Assembly (NCBI GenBank): GCA_910574835.1
Contig: CAJTDE010000003.1
Span: forward strand, 151,019 to 215,018
Direction of reading: 5' to 3'
Source of the DNA: Clostridia bacterium
GTDB lineage: Bacteria; Bacillota; Clostridia; Lachnospirales; Lachnospiraceae
DNA: 64,000 nucleotides
The stretch's first letter is position 1; each line of letters opens with the position of its first letter. Shown in pieces: positions 8,939 through 17,480 of this stretch. The translations under genes and the position numbers were made by a program. The notes beneath the pieces were generated by a model that saw only the letters and a list, made by a program, of their open reading frames with translations, did not search any database and was not told where the DNA came from.

Positions 8939-9001
8939 TATTTATTTCTCCTTTTTTAAATTATAGTTCTGTAATATCTCTTCCAACGCACCTGTATAAA
9001 A

Positions 9002-11551
9002 TCAACTTCCGGTTGCAGATGCATGTGCCGGTAAGCAAACGATAAATCGGTTGCCAAGCTCTTCAAACATTTGATTGCTGTCATTCATTCCTTTTCGATA
9101 GCTTTCTCCTGTCAGCGGATCCAGAAGAATGATATTCTGAGGGTCATATCCTACAATCAGCTCCGCCTGATCCGCTCCCTCCAGCGCTAAGACCGGATAA
9201 CCCTGACTCACATAATACAGCACCATATTTACGGAACAGCCCGATAAGTTCATAACTCTCCCGCTGAGATTCTCTGACAATATTTCATATGCCGTACGCC
9301 CTGCTTCCAGATCCTGTGTGATATCTGCATAATTGTTCTCGCTGCTCAAGAGAATCTCAATCGCCGCCTGCATACTTGACTCCCCTGGCTGCTGCTGCGG
9401 ATTCTCCAGTGCGGCAAGCTCTGCGCGCGTCCGCCTTCCGCCCCGTCTCCAGATATACGCCTGCCTGCTGTCCACAACCACACCCATCTGTTCATAAGCG
9501 CTCTTTATGGACTCATTGACCGCTATATAAGCTCCCTCAAAGCTTCCGTCATAAGCATATACAAAGTACCGGGGATCCGGCTCGTTTTCCTCCAGCTTAA
9601 GATTCCGGCTCCCTTCAAATAAAACCTGCCTTGGAGCCAGCTGCTGCATCTGTGCCTCTCCGTGATTTTCTGTCAGATTCAAATAAAAAATGCGTTTCTT
9701 TACTCCTGAACTTTTCGTCTCCAATGCTATCTTTTCCACTGCCTCCACATTATTATACGTGATAGGCTCGGGAACTGCTTCCGTATATCCGCCGCCCTCT
9801 GTCTTTTGTATACATTCCAGAGAAATACGGTTGTTCTCAATGGCAATAGATACGATATATTTATTCTGATCTTCATAGGGAAACTCCCGTACTACATTTC
9901 CGTTCTCCCCCTGTATCGTCACATATCCCATTGGAAAAATATAATTTCCTGTAATATCCTTTACAATATCTTCTTTTCTTGCCCCTCCATAGATAAAATC
10001 CGTTCCCATAAATCCAAGCGCCTGAATATAGAAGCCCTCTTCGGCCTGTACCGTCCGCCTGACGCCTGTTTCCAGATTCATAATTTCTATCCCTTCGGAG
10101 CCGTTTAATGTCTTTTCTTTTTGCCATGCTATCAAGTGACCGTCTTTGGAGATCTGGCAGCTTTCCTCCCCAATCCCTGTCACAATCTCTTCATAGCTTC
10201 TGGTATCCAAATCAATTCGGCAGATATTGCCATGAAGATACAGATAAAGTATCTCTTTCTTATTTACATAAGCCAGCTTTCCCACTTCGGACTTTAAGAT
10301 ACGGAAGGGTTTTCCGCTCTCAATAAAAATGCGCTCCTCCACAGAATTTGTCATAGCATTGTAGGTATAGACGGCAACTCCCGTTTTTCCTTCATGCTGT
10401 CCCCGATTCATATAGCCATAAACCAGAAAGTTCATGCTTCCTGACTCTTCTACATTGATAATCTTAATCTCATGCTCCTGGTAATTGCACCTTAAATCAT
10501 CGCCGTCCTGAAAGCCGAACACATAGGACAGCTTATTCTGTGCTACATCATAACACCAAAGATCACCGTTCTGAACAAACGCAACCACATTTTCCTCTTC
10601 ATTTTTATGATACTCTACCTCAGTATTCAAGATTCCCAGCTCAACCGAATTTGAGGAGAATACATCCAGTGTCGGATCAAATATGCGGTCAGTCTTTCGC
10701 TCATAATTCAGCAGGTACATTCTCTGCTCCGTATACCGTACCCGGTAGGATTCCTGAACGTGGTACCGCTCCGTTTCCTTTTTCTCATTCACATGACTTA
10801 CTTCATATTCCAGCCGAACGGAAGCAATGGAGTTTTCCAATTCCGTAAGATACGTTTGTACTGGGCCGGACAGCTGTACCTCCATTTCATCCCAAATCAG
10901 CTGGCGGTAGCGGGAATGAATATTTACATAAGCTAAGGTCCCGTTATCTACGGTATTATCCGGCTCCAGATAGGAAGTAATATTAACCGTATTCTCTTTG
11001 TCAAAAAAAGCCTCGTGAAGCAGTGTTACAAACTCCATACATTCTTCCAGGTGATTTTCCGGCAAGTTCAAAAGGCGGGTATAGTAAAATGCCTCCTGCC
11101 CTCTTTCCAATACCACATGAAGCACTAAGAGATATTCTTCCTGTGGATCTAAAAGATCCTTCATCTGAAACTCGGCCCGTATCCACTCGTCTTCTCTGTC
11201 GTAGTCTTCGATTTGAGCATCTTCTATCAAACGCTCCGTATCGAGACTTCGAACCTCATAAAAAATCTGTTCTACCTCTAAATCGGGACATTGAACAGAT
11301 ATCCGAACCCTTCTGTCTTCCGGGATCGGAAGTACCGCCTCCCTTAAAAGACTGCCGTTCATAGGCTGGGTATAGCCATGCATCAGATTCATCTGACGCC
11401 CATTCTGTTCCAGGTAAATCATCGGAAGTGTAGCAGGCGCCATCGAATCTGTCAGATCCTGATTCCCGGCAGATAAAATACGGCTCATACAGATAATCCC
11501 CAAAAAGAATGCTGCCAAAATCGAAAGAATCTTTAATATCAGCTTTTTCAT
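9002..11551 (-). CDS. Large membrane-anchored propeller-like protein with degenerate C39-type domain
   Basis: 849 aa. A single N-terminal helix (about residues 5-25) anchors or exports it. Residues about 30-300 are a beta-rich region. About 300-620 carries repeated Trp/Tyr-Asp strands (e.g. NGDLWCYDVAQNKL, GNICRIDLDTRSYEEI, GIEIMNLETGVRRT) typical of a beta-propeller sensor domain. The last about 110 residues (GCSVNMVLYYVSQGYPVLALEG...LIVGYDPQNIILLDPLTG) resemble the second half of a C39-like cysteine peptidase fold. The catalytic Cys and His positions are not evident, so this is probably a non-catalytic binding domain. The first codons overlap the methyltransferase gene by 4 nt. Function unknown. 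Confidence 0.75.
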   Translation of the reverse strand: MKKLILKILSILAAFFLGIICMSRILSAGNQDLTDSMAPATLPMIYLEQNGRQMNLMHGYTQPMNGSLLREAVLPIPEDRRVRISVQCPDLEVEQIFYEVRSLDTERLIEDAQIEDYDREDEWIRAEFQMKDLLDPQEEYLLVLHVVLERGQEAFYYTRLLNLPENHLEECMEFVTLLHEAFFDKENTVNITSYLEPDNTVDNGTLAYVNIHSRYRQLIWDEMEVQLSGPVQTYLTELENSIASVRLEYEVSHVNEKKETERYHVQESYRVRYTEQRMYLLNYERKTDRIFDPTLDVFSSNSVELGILNTEVEYHKNEEENVVAFVQNGDLWCYDVAQNKLSYVFGFQDGDDLRCNYQEHEIKIINVEESGSMNFLVYGYMNRGQHEGKTGVAVYTYNAMTNSVEERIFIESGKPFRILKSEVGKLAYVNKKEILYLYLHGNICRIDLDTRSYEEIVTGIGEESCQISKDGHLIAWQKEKTLNGSEGIEIMNLETGVRRTVQAEEGFYIQALGFMGTDFIYGGARKEDIVKDITGNYIFPMGYVTIQGENGNVVREFPYEDQNKYIVSIAIENNRISLECIQKTEGGGYTEAVPEPITYNNVEAVEKIALETKSSGVKKRIFYLNLTENHGEAQMQQLAPRQVLFEGSRNLKLEENEPDPRYFVYAYDGSFEGAYIAVNESIKSAYEQMGVVVDSRQAYIWRRGGRRTRAELAALENPQQQPGESSMQAAIEILLSSENNYADITQDLEAGRTAYEILSENLSGRVMNLSGCSVNMVLYYVSQGYPVLALEGADQAELIVGYDPQNIILLDPLTGESYRKGMNDSNQMFEELGNRFIVCLPAHASATGS

Positions 11552-12762
11552 CCGACAGCTCCTTTCTCCCCGGAATGTTTCCGCAGACGATTCTTATACG
11601 CCTCTGATGGTAAATGTTCGGCCGCAAACAGGCGTTCCAGTGTCGGCTGCACCTGCAGGCCTTGTGTACATCTTTCATAAGCCCTGTGATCCGCTTTGCG
11701 GTCGCCTGTACGCTTTACTGCCCGTATCAGAATATTTTTCGGCGTATGCTCCATATCAATAAATTCCAGAACCTGCGTATCATATCCCTGCTGCTCCAAA
11801 ATCTCCGCACGAAGGCCGTCTGTCACCAAAGCCGCAATCCGTTCTTTTAAAAGTCCATATTTTAAAACCGGGTCCAGCAGTTCGCTTTTTATCTGCCTGT
11901 TTAATTCATGCTGACAGCAGGGTACGGACAGAATCACCTTCGCCTTCCACCGCACAGCCTTATAAATAGCATAATCGGTGGCCGTATCGCAGGCGTGAAG
12001 CGTCACCACCATATCTATCTGCTCTCTTCCCTCATATTCTGCAATATCGCCCTTTAAAAATTCCAGTTTTTCATAGCCGTATTTCTCAGCCAGAGCATTG
12101 CAGCGGCGGATCACATCCTCTTTCAGATCCAGGCCCGTAATGCGGATATCCAGCCCCCGGCACACTCTCAGATAATAATACATCGCAAAGGTTAAATAAG
12201 ATTTACCGCAGCCAAAATCAAGAATCGTCACTTCTTGATCTCCTGGCAAAAAGGGAAAAACATCATCAATAAATTCCAGGAACCGGTTGATCTGCCTGAA
12301 CTTATCATACCTGGCATGAACCACCCTTCCCTCTGCGGTCATAACACCCAGGTCCACCAAAAAATCCACCGGCTTTCCTTCCTCCAGCAGATACCGCTTC
12401 TTTTTATTATGTGCAAGTTCCGGCGCTTTTACGCCTGCTTCCTGTCTCCTTTCTTTTATCGTAACTTTGCCTTTTTTACTCACCAGAACATTCGCTGTGC
12501 CAAAACGGCCTGTAATCTGAAGCTGGCGGAAGGAACCCTTCATCCATTCCAAAATCCGGAGGACTGTTTCCTCTTTGCCCGCATTTTCATGAAAGGCTTT
12601 TGTTCCCCGGAACAGCTCCGCCTGAAACAATAACTTCTCTTTTATCAGAACCGGCCGAATATAAATCTTTGTTACATCAGTCGTTCCCTTTGCACCGCTT
12701 ATTACTATCCGAATTAGATTCCCATTTAAATAACGCTCTAATAATTTCTTTAATTCTTCCAT
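11548..12762 (-). CDS. Class I SAM-dependent methyltransferase (Methyltransf_32-like)
   Basis: 404 aa. An N-terminal domain of about 140 residues is followed by a Rossmann methyltransferase core: motif I VTILDFGCGKSYLTFA, motif II ITGLDLKEDVI, motif III FLKGDIAEYEG and motif IV MVVTLHACDTATDYAI. A SVPCCQHELNRQI segment is diagnostic of this conserved family. Substrate unknown; the family is proposed to methylate RNA or small molecules. Overlaps the downstream 849-aa gene by 4 nt (ATGA), so co-translated. Confidence 0.86.
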   Translation of the reverse strand: MEELKKLLERYLNGNLIRIVISGAKGTTDVTKIYIRPVLIKEKLLFQAELFRGTKAFHENAGKEETVLRILEWMKGSFRQLQITGRFGTANVLVSKKGKVTIKERRQEAGVKAPELAHNKKKRYLLEEGKPVDFLVDLGVMTAEGRVVHARYDKFRQINRFLEFIDDVFPFLPGDQEVTILDFGCGKSYLTFAMYYYLRVCRGLDIRITGLDLKEDVIRRCNALAEKYGYEKLEFLKGDIAEYEGREQIDMVVTLHACDTATDYAIYKAVRWKAKVILSVPCCQHELNRQIKSELLDPVLKYGLLKERIAALVTDGLRAEILEQQGYDTQVLEFIDMEHTPKNILIRAVKRTGDRKADHRAYERCTQGLQVQPTLERLFAAEHLPSEAYKNRLRKHSGEKGAVG

Positions 12763-12883
12763 TCACTATCCTTATTTTTCTTCCTTTAATATCCATCTTT
12801 CATTTTCGTCTACTATAGCACAAACTTTTCCAAATTACCAGTACAGCATTGCACAAATAACCGGACAATAAACCTCGGCAAAT

Positions 12884-12927
12884 GAAAAACCGGAAATGCG
12901 TCTCTATTTCACACATTTCCGGTTTTC
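12884..12927 (-). terminator. Bidirectional-looking terminator after the 141-aa gene
   Basis: ACCGGAAATG (12889-12898) and CATTTCCGGT (12914-12923) form a perfect 10-bp stem flanked by A-run and T-run. It lies directly past the stop of the 12934 gene. Confidence 0.85.
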
Positions 12928-12933
12928 TGATTT

Positions 12934-13359
12934 TCAATACATCCAATTGCACCGCCGGTCCCTTCGGCGGCAGCGGCGCTGGTACATCTCATTGAGAAGC
13001 ATCATCGTGACGAAATCCTCCATCCAATTCCGCCCGTTTGTCTCCTGCATCATCAGATCGTCCTCATATTCTTTTTTATTCAGCCGATCATAGACCCGGC
13101 GGCTGACCCGGCGGATTTGGAGCTGATCCGGATATTCGTCGAACATAAAGCTTCCGTCATACTCCATACGGTCACATTCTTCCTCTACCAGCGGTTGAAT
13201 TTGTCTTGCAAGAGCCGGATAGAGTTCCCTAAATTTTCTTTGATCTCGCGCTTTTTCATCTTCCCAAGGGCAGAAAGGGCAAAAAGGGTATCGTCCATAC
13301 GCTTGGTAAAAGGGCGTGGGGTTTTGTCCCGGTACATATTGCTCATAATAGGGGTTCAT
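12934..13359 (-). CDS. Small hypothetical protein with Arg-rich C-terminus
   Basis: 141 aa, AAAAAGG ribosome site, own terminator. The N-terminus is Tyr/Pro-rich (MNPYYEQYVPGQNPTPFYQAYGRY) and followed by CPFCPW. The middle is helical and acidic. The C-terminus is strongly basic (YQRRCRRRDRRCNWMY). No membrane segment. The layout resembles spore-coat or sporulation-associated small proteins of Clostridia, but that is only an impression. Function unknown. Confidence 0.7.
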   Translation of the reverse strand: MNPYYEQYVPGQNPTPFYQAYGRYPFCPFCPWEDEKARDQRKFRELYPALARQIQPLVEEECDRMEYDGSFMFDEYPDQLQIRRVSRRVYDRLNKKEYEDDLMMQETNGRNWMEDFVTMMLLNEMYQRRCRRRDRRCNWMY

Positions 13360-13405
13360 AAAAAAATCCTTTTTGGATAGTATATGCCAAAATCTTTTTC
13401 CTGTG

Positions 13406-14236
13406 CTACTCCTCCTGGGCCGCTACCCGCTCAATATGCATAGCCAGATAGCCGATTTCTACCTCGTCCAAAGGTTTGCGCAGATAGGATTCCAGGTATT
13501 TGCACACCTGCGCCGCCAGCTCATAGGCTTCCGGGAATTTTGTGGACATATAATCATTCATATTCAGCTTCAGCTTTTCCCCTTTCACCGCCCGGGCCGC
13601 CATATAACGCACATGGTTCATCAGCCGGTTGTAGGAGAGGGACATAATGTCAATCGTCTGACCCGTTGCCTCCTCCACCATGCGGATACACTCCCGGACC
13701 GTCTGGGCAATCTGCATGGAAAGAGCCACATTTTCATCCTCAATGGCCGAATGAATATGCAGGGCAATGTATCCCACCTCGTGCTCGTCAATCTCCACAT
13801 GCAGGCGTTCCTTTAAAATCGGCCGGATACATTCCGCCGTCTTATACTCCATATGAAACAGCGCCCGGATATCCCCGGTCAGAGGATTGCTGATCTGATC
13901 GTTATTCTGAATCCGGCGGACCGCAAAGGCAATGTGATCCGCCATAGGGAACAAGATGCTCCAGTCAATGCGCCCGAAGGTCCGCTCACTCTCTTTCAGC
14001 ACCTGTTCGGCAATCTCCAGAAAGATCGGATCCATATCCTTGACCAAATCTATAGCGTCGCCGCGCTCCGTGTGCTCACGCAGGGAATATACGGTGCAGT
14101 CTGCGGGAGCCTCTATGCGCTCGCTGACCTTTCGCCCGAAGCCAAGTCCCTTTCCGATAAGCAGATATTCCCGGTTGTCCGCCATGTTGATCGCAATGAT
14201 TGTATTGTGATTCAGCGCTTTTTTTACTCTGAACAT
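13406..14236 (-). CDS. PRD-containing transcriptional antiterminator (BglG/LicT/GlcT family)
   Basis: RNA-binding regulator. Residues 1-57 form the CAT domain (MFRVKKALNHNTIIAINMADNREYLLIGKGLGFGRK, the family hallmark). Two PTS regulation domains follow (about 65-170 and 175-276) with the conserved histidines in MADHIAF, ALHIHSA, YNRLMNHVRY and LAMHIERV. The CAT domain should bind the RAT element in the leader of the neighbouring PTS gene and prevent termination, under control of PTS phosphorylation. It lies 93 nt downstream of that PTS gene on the same strand, so it would be co-transcribed with its own target. GGGGGA precedes the ATG. Confidence 0.92.
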   Translation of the reverse strand: MFRVKKALNHNTIIAINMADNREYLLIGKGLGFGRKVSERIEAPADCTVYSLREHTERGDAIDLVKDMDPIFLEIAEQVLKESERTFGRIDWSILFPMADHIAFAVRRIQNNDQISNPLTGDIRALFHMEYKTAECIRPILKERLHVEIDEHEVGYIALHIHSAIEDENVALSMQIAQTVRECIRMVEEATGQTIDIMSLSYNRLMNHVRYMAARAVKGEKLKLNMNDYMSTKFPEAYELAAQVCKYLESYLRKPLDEVEIGYLAMHIERVAAQEE

Positions 14237-14329
14237 CTTCTTTGTCCCCCATTTTTATCATACGCCAGGCTTTCTGTCTGATACGCCGAACAGAAAATCA
14301 TTCCTTGTATCATTTATAAAAAATATTTT

Positions 14330-16483
14330 TTATCCCTCATAGGTATCTACGGCATACAGGGCTTCCCCGGCCTTTACCGCTCCCGTTGAGAGCAATCGAA
14401 TCTTCTGGTTCTCCCCAAGCTCCGTGCAAAGCACCGGAGACGCCAGGGACGGCGCATGGCTCTTTAAATATTCCAGATCAAGCTTCATCAGCACGTCGCC
14501 CTTTTTCACCTGATCTCCATCCTTCACCAGAACCTCAAAGCCCTCTCCGTTTAAATTTACCGTGTCAATTCCCATATGAAGAAGCATGGCAATTCCTGAC
14601 GCGGTTTGGAAGCCGACGGCGTGCTTTGTCTCAAATACAAAACAAACCTCTCCGTCATCCGGCGCGCATACAACAGGCTCTTCGGGAATGACCATAGCTC
14701 CGTCGCCCATCATCCGGCCGGCAAATGCTTCATCCGGCGTCTCGGATATATCGGCCGCCGTACCTGTAACCGGGCTGTAAATGGTAACGCTCTCCACAAC
14801 CCTGCCCGCTGCTTTTTCCGCCTCCTGCTCCGGCTCTGCCTCAGTTTTCTTTGCCTGCGCCGGGGAATACTCTTCATCCGGCGCGTATTCCAGATAGTCT
14901 TCCAGGTTGGACTTAATCACCGTTACACGGGGGCCGTAGATTACCTGTACGCCGTTTCCTTTGTGAACCACACCGGAAGCGCCTGTGGACTTCAGCAGCG
15001 CATCGTCCACCAGGTCGGACTTGTGAACCGTGCAGCGCAGTCTTGTAGCGCAGCAGTCCACATCGGAAATATTCTTCTTACCGCCAAGTCCCCGGCAGAT
15101 AGCCTCTGACAGAGCGTCCTCCTCGGAAGCGCCGCCCTCCTGCGCTCCCTGTGTGCCTTTTTTCCTGGCGTCCACATCACTTCTTCGGTAAAGCTTCACT
15201 TCCTCATTGTCGTCACGGCCGGGAGTCTTCAGATCCATTTTGCGGATCAGGAAGGAAAACAGCAAATAGTAAACAACAAAGTAAGCCGCACCTACCACCA
15301 CAATCCATACCCAGCTTGTCTTTGCATTTCCCTGAAGAATACCAAACAGGAACATATCAATAAGACCGCCGGAGAAGGTCATTCCCACGCCTACGCCGAA
15401 CACATGCATCAGCATATAAGCCAATCCTGCAAATATACAGTGGATGGCATACAAAAGCGGCGCTACAAAGAGGAAAGTAAACTCCAAAGGCTCCGTAATA
15501 CCGGTCAGCATAGAGGTCAGAGCCGCGGATAACAGAAGACCGGCGACGGCTTCTTTTTTCTCCGGCTTCGCTACCTTGTACATGGCAAGGGCCGCTCCCG
15601 GAAGGCCGAAGATCATCAGCGGGAATTTGCCGGCCATAAACCGTGTTGCGGATACGGCAAAATGCTCGACTGTCGGATCTGCAAGCTGCGCGAAGAAGAT
15701 ATTCTGGGCGCCCTCTACCATCCGGCCGGCAACCTCCATCGTTCCGCCAAGGGCTGTCTGCCAGAAGGGGAGAGAAAATACGTGATGAAGGCCAAAGGGA
15801 ATCAGCGCGCGCTCCATCAGACCATACACCCAGGTTCCGGCATAGCCGGATTCCAGCACCACGCCGCCTACCGCATAGATGCCCTGCTGAATCACCGGCC
15901 AGATATAAAACATCAGAATACCTACAATGGTATAAGTAAGGCCGCTGACAATGGGTACAAACCGGGTGCCGCCGAAGAAGGACAATACCTGAGGCAGTTC
16001 AATCTTGTAGAAACGATTGTGAAGGGCCGCAACGCCCAGTCCTACGATGATACCGCCGAACACGCCCATCTGCAAAGAGGTGATTCCCACAACGGAGGCG
16101 GTAGCGCCTTCCAGCATGGCCTCCGCTCCCCCGTGGTTTCCGATCATGGCTCCGATAGATGCGTGCATAATGAAAAATGCAATCGCCGCTGCCAAAGCCG
16201 CCACTTCCTTTTCCTTCTTTGCCATACCGATAGCGACGCCCATAGCAAAGATAATGGGAAGATTGGCGAATACGATATCGCCGGCTGCACTCATTACCTT
16301 AAGAATTGCGTTTAAAAAGGTTCCGGGACCCATAATCCCCATGAGGCCGTAAGCCTCGAGCATTGTTTCGTTGGTGAAGGAACCTCCTACACCAAGCAGC
16401 AGACCTGCCACCGGCAGGATTGCGATTGGAAGCATAAAGGAACGTCCCACTCGCTGCAGTACTCCAAAAATCTTGTCTTTCAT
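14330..16483 (-). CDS. PTS glucose-type transporter, fused EIICBA
   Basis: 717-aa permease that imports and phosphorylates a hexose (glucose/maltose/N-acetylglucosamine class) with PEP-derived phosphate. The EIIC domain (about 1-410) has about ten membrane helices and the motif GITEPLEFTFLF. EIIB (about 455-535) has the phosphorylated Cys in DVDCCATRLR. EIIA (about 590-710) carries GDGAMVIPE and the active His in IAMLLHMGIDTV. All three phosphoryl sites are visible. EIIA would be served by the general HPr, which is not in the window. Regulated by a RAT/terminator leader. ptsG is the nearest relative, but the exact sugar is not provable here. Confidence 0.92.
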   Translation of the reverse strand: MKDKIFGVLQRVGRSFMLPIAILPVAGLLLGVGGSFTNETMLEAYGLMGIMGPGTFLNAILKVMSAAGDIVFANLPIIFAMGVAIGMAKKEKEVAALAAAIAFFIMHASIGAMIGNHGGAEAMLEGATASVVGITSLQMGVFGGIIVGLGVAALHNRFYKIELPQVLSFFGGTRFVPIVSGLTYTIVGILMFYIWPVIQQGIYAVGGVVLESGYAGTWVYGLMERALIPFGLHHVFSLPFWQTALGGTMEVAGRMVEGAQNIFFAQLADPTVEHFAVSATRFMAGKFPLMIFGLPGAALAMYKVAKPEKKEAVAGLLLSAALTSMLTGITEPLEFTFLFVAPLLYAIHCIFAGLAYMLMHVFGVGVGMTFSGGLIDMFLFGILQGNAKTSWVWIVVVGAAYFVVYYLLFSFLIRKMDLKTPGRDDNEEVKLYRRSDVDARKKGTQGAQEGGASEEDALSEAICRGLGGKKNISDVDCCATRLRCTVHKSDLVDDALLKSTGASGVVHKGNGVQVIYGPRVTVIKSNLEDYLEYAPDEEYSPAQAKKTEAEPEQEAEKAAGRVVESVTIYSPVTGTAADISETPDEAFAGRMMGDGAMVIPEEPVVCAPDDGEVCFVFETKHAVGFQTASGIAMLLHMGIDTVNLNGEGFEVLVKDGDQVKKGDVLMKLDLEYLKSHAPSLASPVLCTELGENQKIRLLSTGAVKAGEALYAVDTYEG

Positions 16484-16623
16484 ACTGAAACCCTCCTACT
16501 TATTCGTTGCGCAACATTCCTTCCAATGTTTGCAGATTGTAAGGAATATTACTGATTTTAGTTCCGGACGATTTATCCACATCTTGCTTCCTTACTATGC
16601 CCACTTTTCCCCATTTTTTACGC

Positions 16624-16692
16624 AAAAAAAGCATTAACGTGCATAAACATCCAAAATATTCATGCATAGTTAATGCCTGCCTAACAGTTACA
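16624..16692 (-). promoter_or_regulatory. Leader antitermination element: RAT sequence overlapping an intrinsic terminator
   Basis: Minus strand. A hairpin of GCATTAAC with GTTAATGC (16669-16676 and 16631-16638), extended by TGCAT pairs and followed by seven T (16624-16630), is a clear terminator about 140 nt ahead of the PTS start. Its 5' side overlaps TGTAACTGTTAGGCAGGCATTAAC (given here in two parts: TGTAACTGTTAG, then GCAGGCATTAAC; 16669-16692), which resembles the RAT consensus (GTTACTG...GCAGGCA). Binding of the PRD antiterminator there should block the terminator. Confidence 0.78.
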
Positions 16693-16710
16693 TACTATAT
16701 CACTGGAATT

Positions 16711-16739
16711 AAAATAGCATTTGTGGAAAGATTTGTCAA
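16711..16739 (-). promoter_or_regulatory. Predicted promoter of the PTS operon
   Basis: TTGACA (16734-16739) and TATTTT (16711-16716) on the minus strand with a 17-nt spacer, immediately upstream of the RAT/terminator. Transcription would give a leader of about 220 nt. The remaining bases to 16841 are AT-rich with nothing recognised. Confidence 0.7.
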
Positions 16740-16841
16740 GAATTTTTTTACATTCTAAATTAATTCTAAATTCAGGCGGCAAATCTTATTAAAACAAACA
16801 TTTACACCTTCTTAAGCGTAAAAAAGTATACAAAAAACAGT

Positions 16842-16964
16842 TCATTTCCGCTTATCTGTTATATCATACCTGTTCAATGTGCTTATGTGTCTGTCCCGAA
16901 ACCAGAGCGCAAGAAACAGCAGCGACATTGCCGCCCAGTACAAAAATTTGATCACTTTTTTCAA
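16842..16964 (-). CDS. Predicted 40-residue single-pass membrane peptide
   Basis: Starts with TTG at 16962-16964, four bases after the stop of the TM2 gene. The tail of that gene supplies a GGGTGA ribosome site. The product is a basic start (MKKVIK), one hydrophobic helix (FLYWAAMSLLFLALWF, residues 7-22) and a hydrophilic tail rich in Arg/Asp (RDRHISTLNRYDITDKRK). The layout (charge, helix, tail) is that of real small membrane proteins rather than chance translation. Likely co-expressed with the TM2 and SPFH genes. Function unknown. Confidence 0.5.
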   Translation of the reverse strand: MKKVIKFLYWAAMSLLFLALWFRDRHISTLNRYDITDKRK

Positions 16965-16968
16965 ATTA

Positions 16969-17418
16969 TCACCCGACTCTTACATGGTTTTTACGGGAAA
17001 AGTTCTCGTCGCTTGAACACAAGTAAATTATGCCTTCAACAAAGGATACGAGTGCCGGTATATAGGTCCAGCAAAAAACCAGGTACAGAATCCCCATACC
17101 AATCTTCCCCAGATAAAACTTATGTACGCCGAATCCTCCTAACAGAAGCGCAAGCACTCCGGCTGTCACCTTACTCTTTACCGGCCATCCGGCATTCGCT
17201 TCGGATGCATAAACCGGCGGCTGCATTCCCTGGTAATTCACAGGCTGTTGCTGCTGAACGTATACTGTCTGCGGCTGCTGAACATATATCGGCTGCGGCT
17301 GCTGGGACTGCAGCTGCTGCGCTGCCTGCCGGACACTCAGCTTTTCTCCGCAATATTCACATTCGGTTGCTGTGGGATCAATCGGTGCTCCACACTGTGG
17401 ACATACATATCCTGCCAT
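16969..17418 (-). CDS. TM2 domain protein with N-terminal zinc ribbon
   Basis: 149 aa. Residues 5-25 (CPQCGAPIDPTATECEYCGE) form a CxxC...CxxC zinc ribbon. A Gln/Pro-rich linker (QPQPIYVQQPQTVYVQQQQP) leads to a TM2 domain. That domain has two membrane helices with the signature LLLGGFGVHKFYLGKIGMGILYL and a short basic tail. TM2 proteins are small inner-membrane proteins of unclear function. GGAGGAAGATGTT precedes the ATG. Same strand and 62 nt after the SPFH gene, so part of a small membrane/zinc-ribbon unit. Confidence 0.88.
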   Translation of the reverse strand: MAGYVCPQCGAPIDPTATECEYCGEKLSVRQAAQQLQSQQPQPIYVQQPQTVYVQQQQPVNYQGMQPPVYASEANAGWPVKSKVTAGVLALLLGGFGVHKFYLGKIGMGILYLVFCWTYIPALVSFVEGIIYLCSSDENFSRKNHVRVG

Positions 17419-17480
17419 AACATCTTCCTCCTAAACAATTATCATTTATCGTTTGCCCATCAATATACGGGCTTCTTTTC

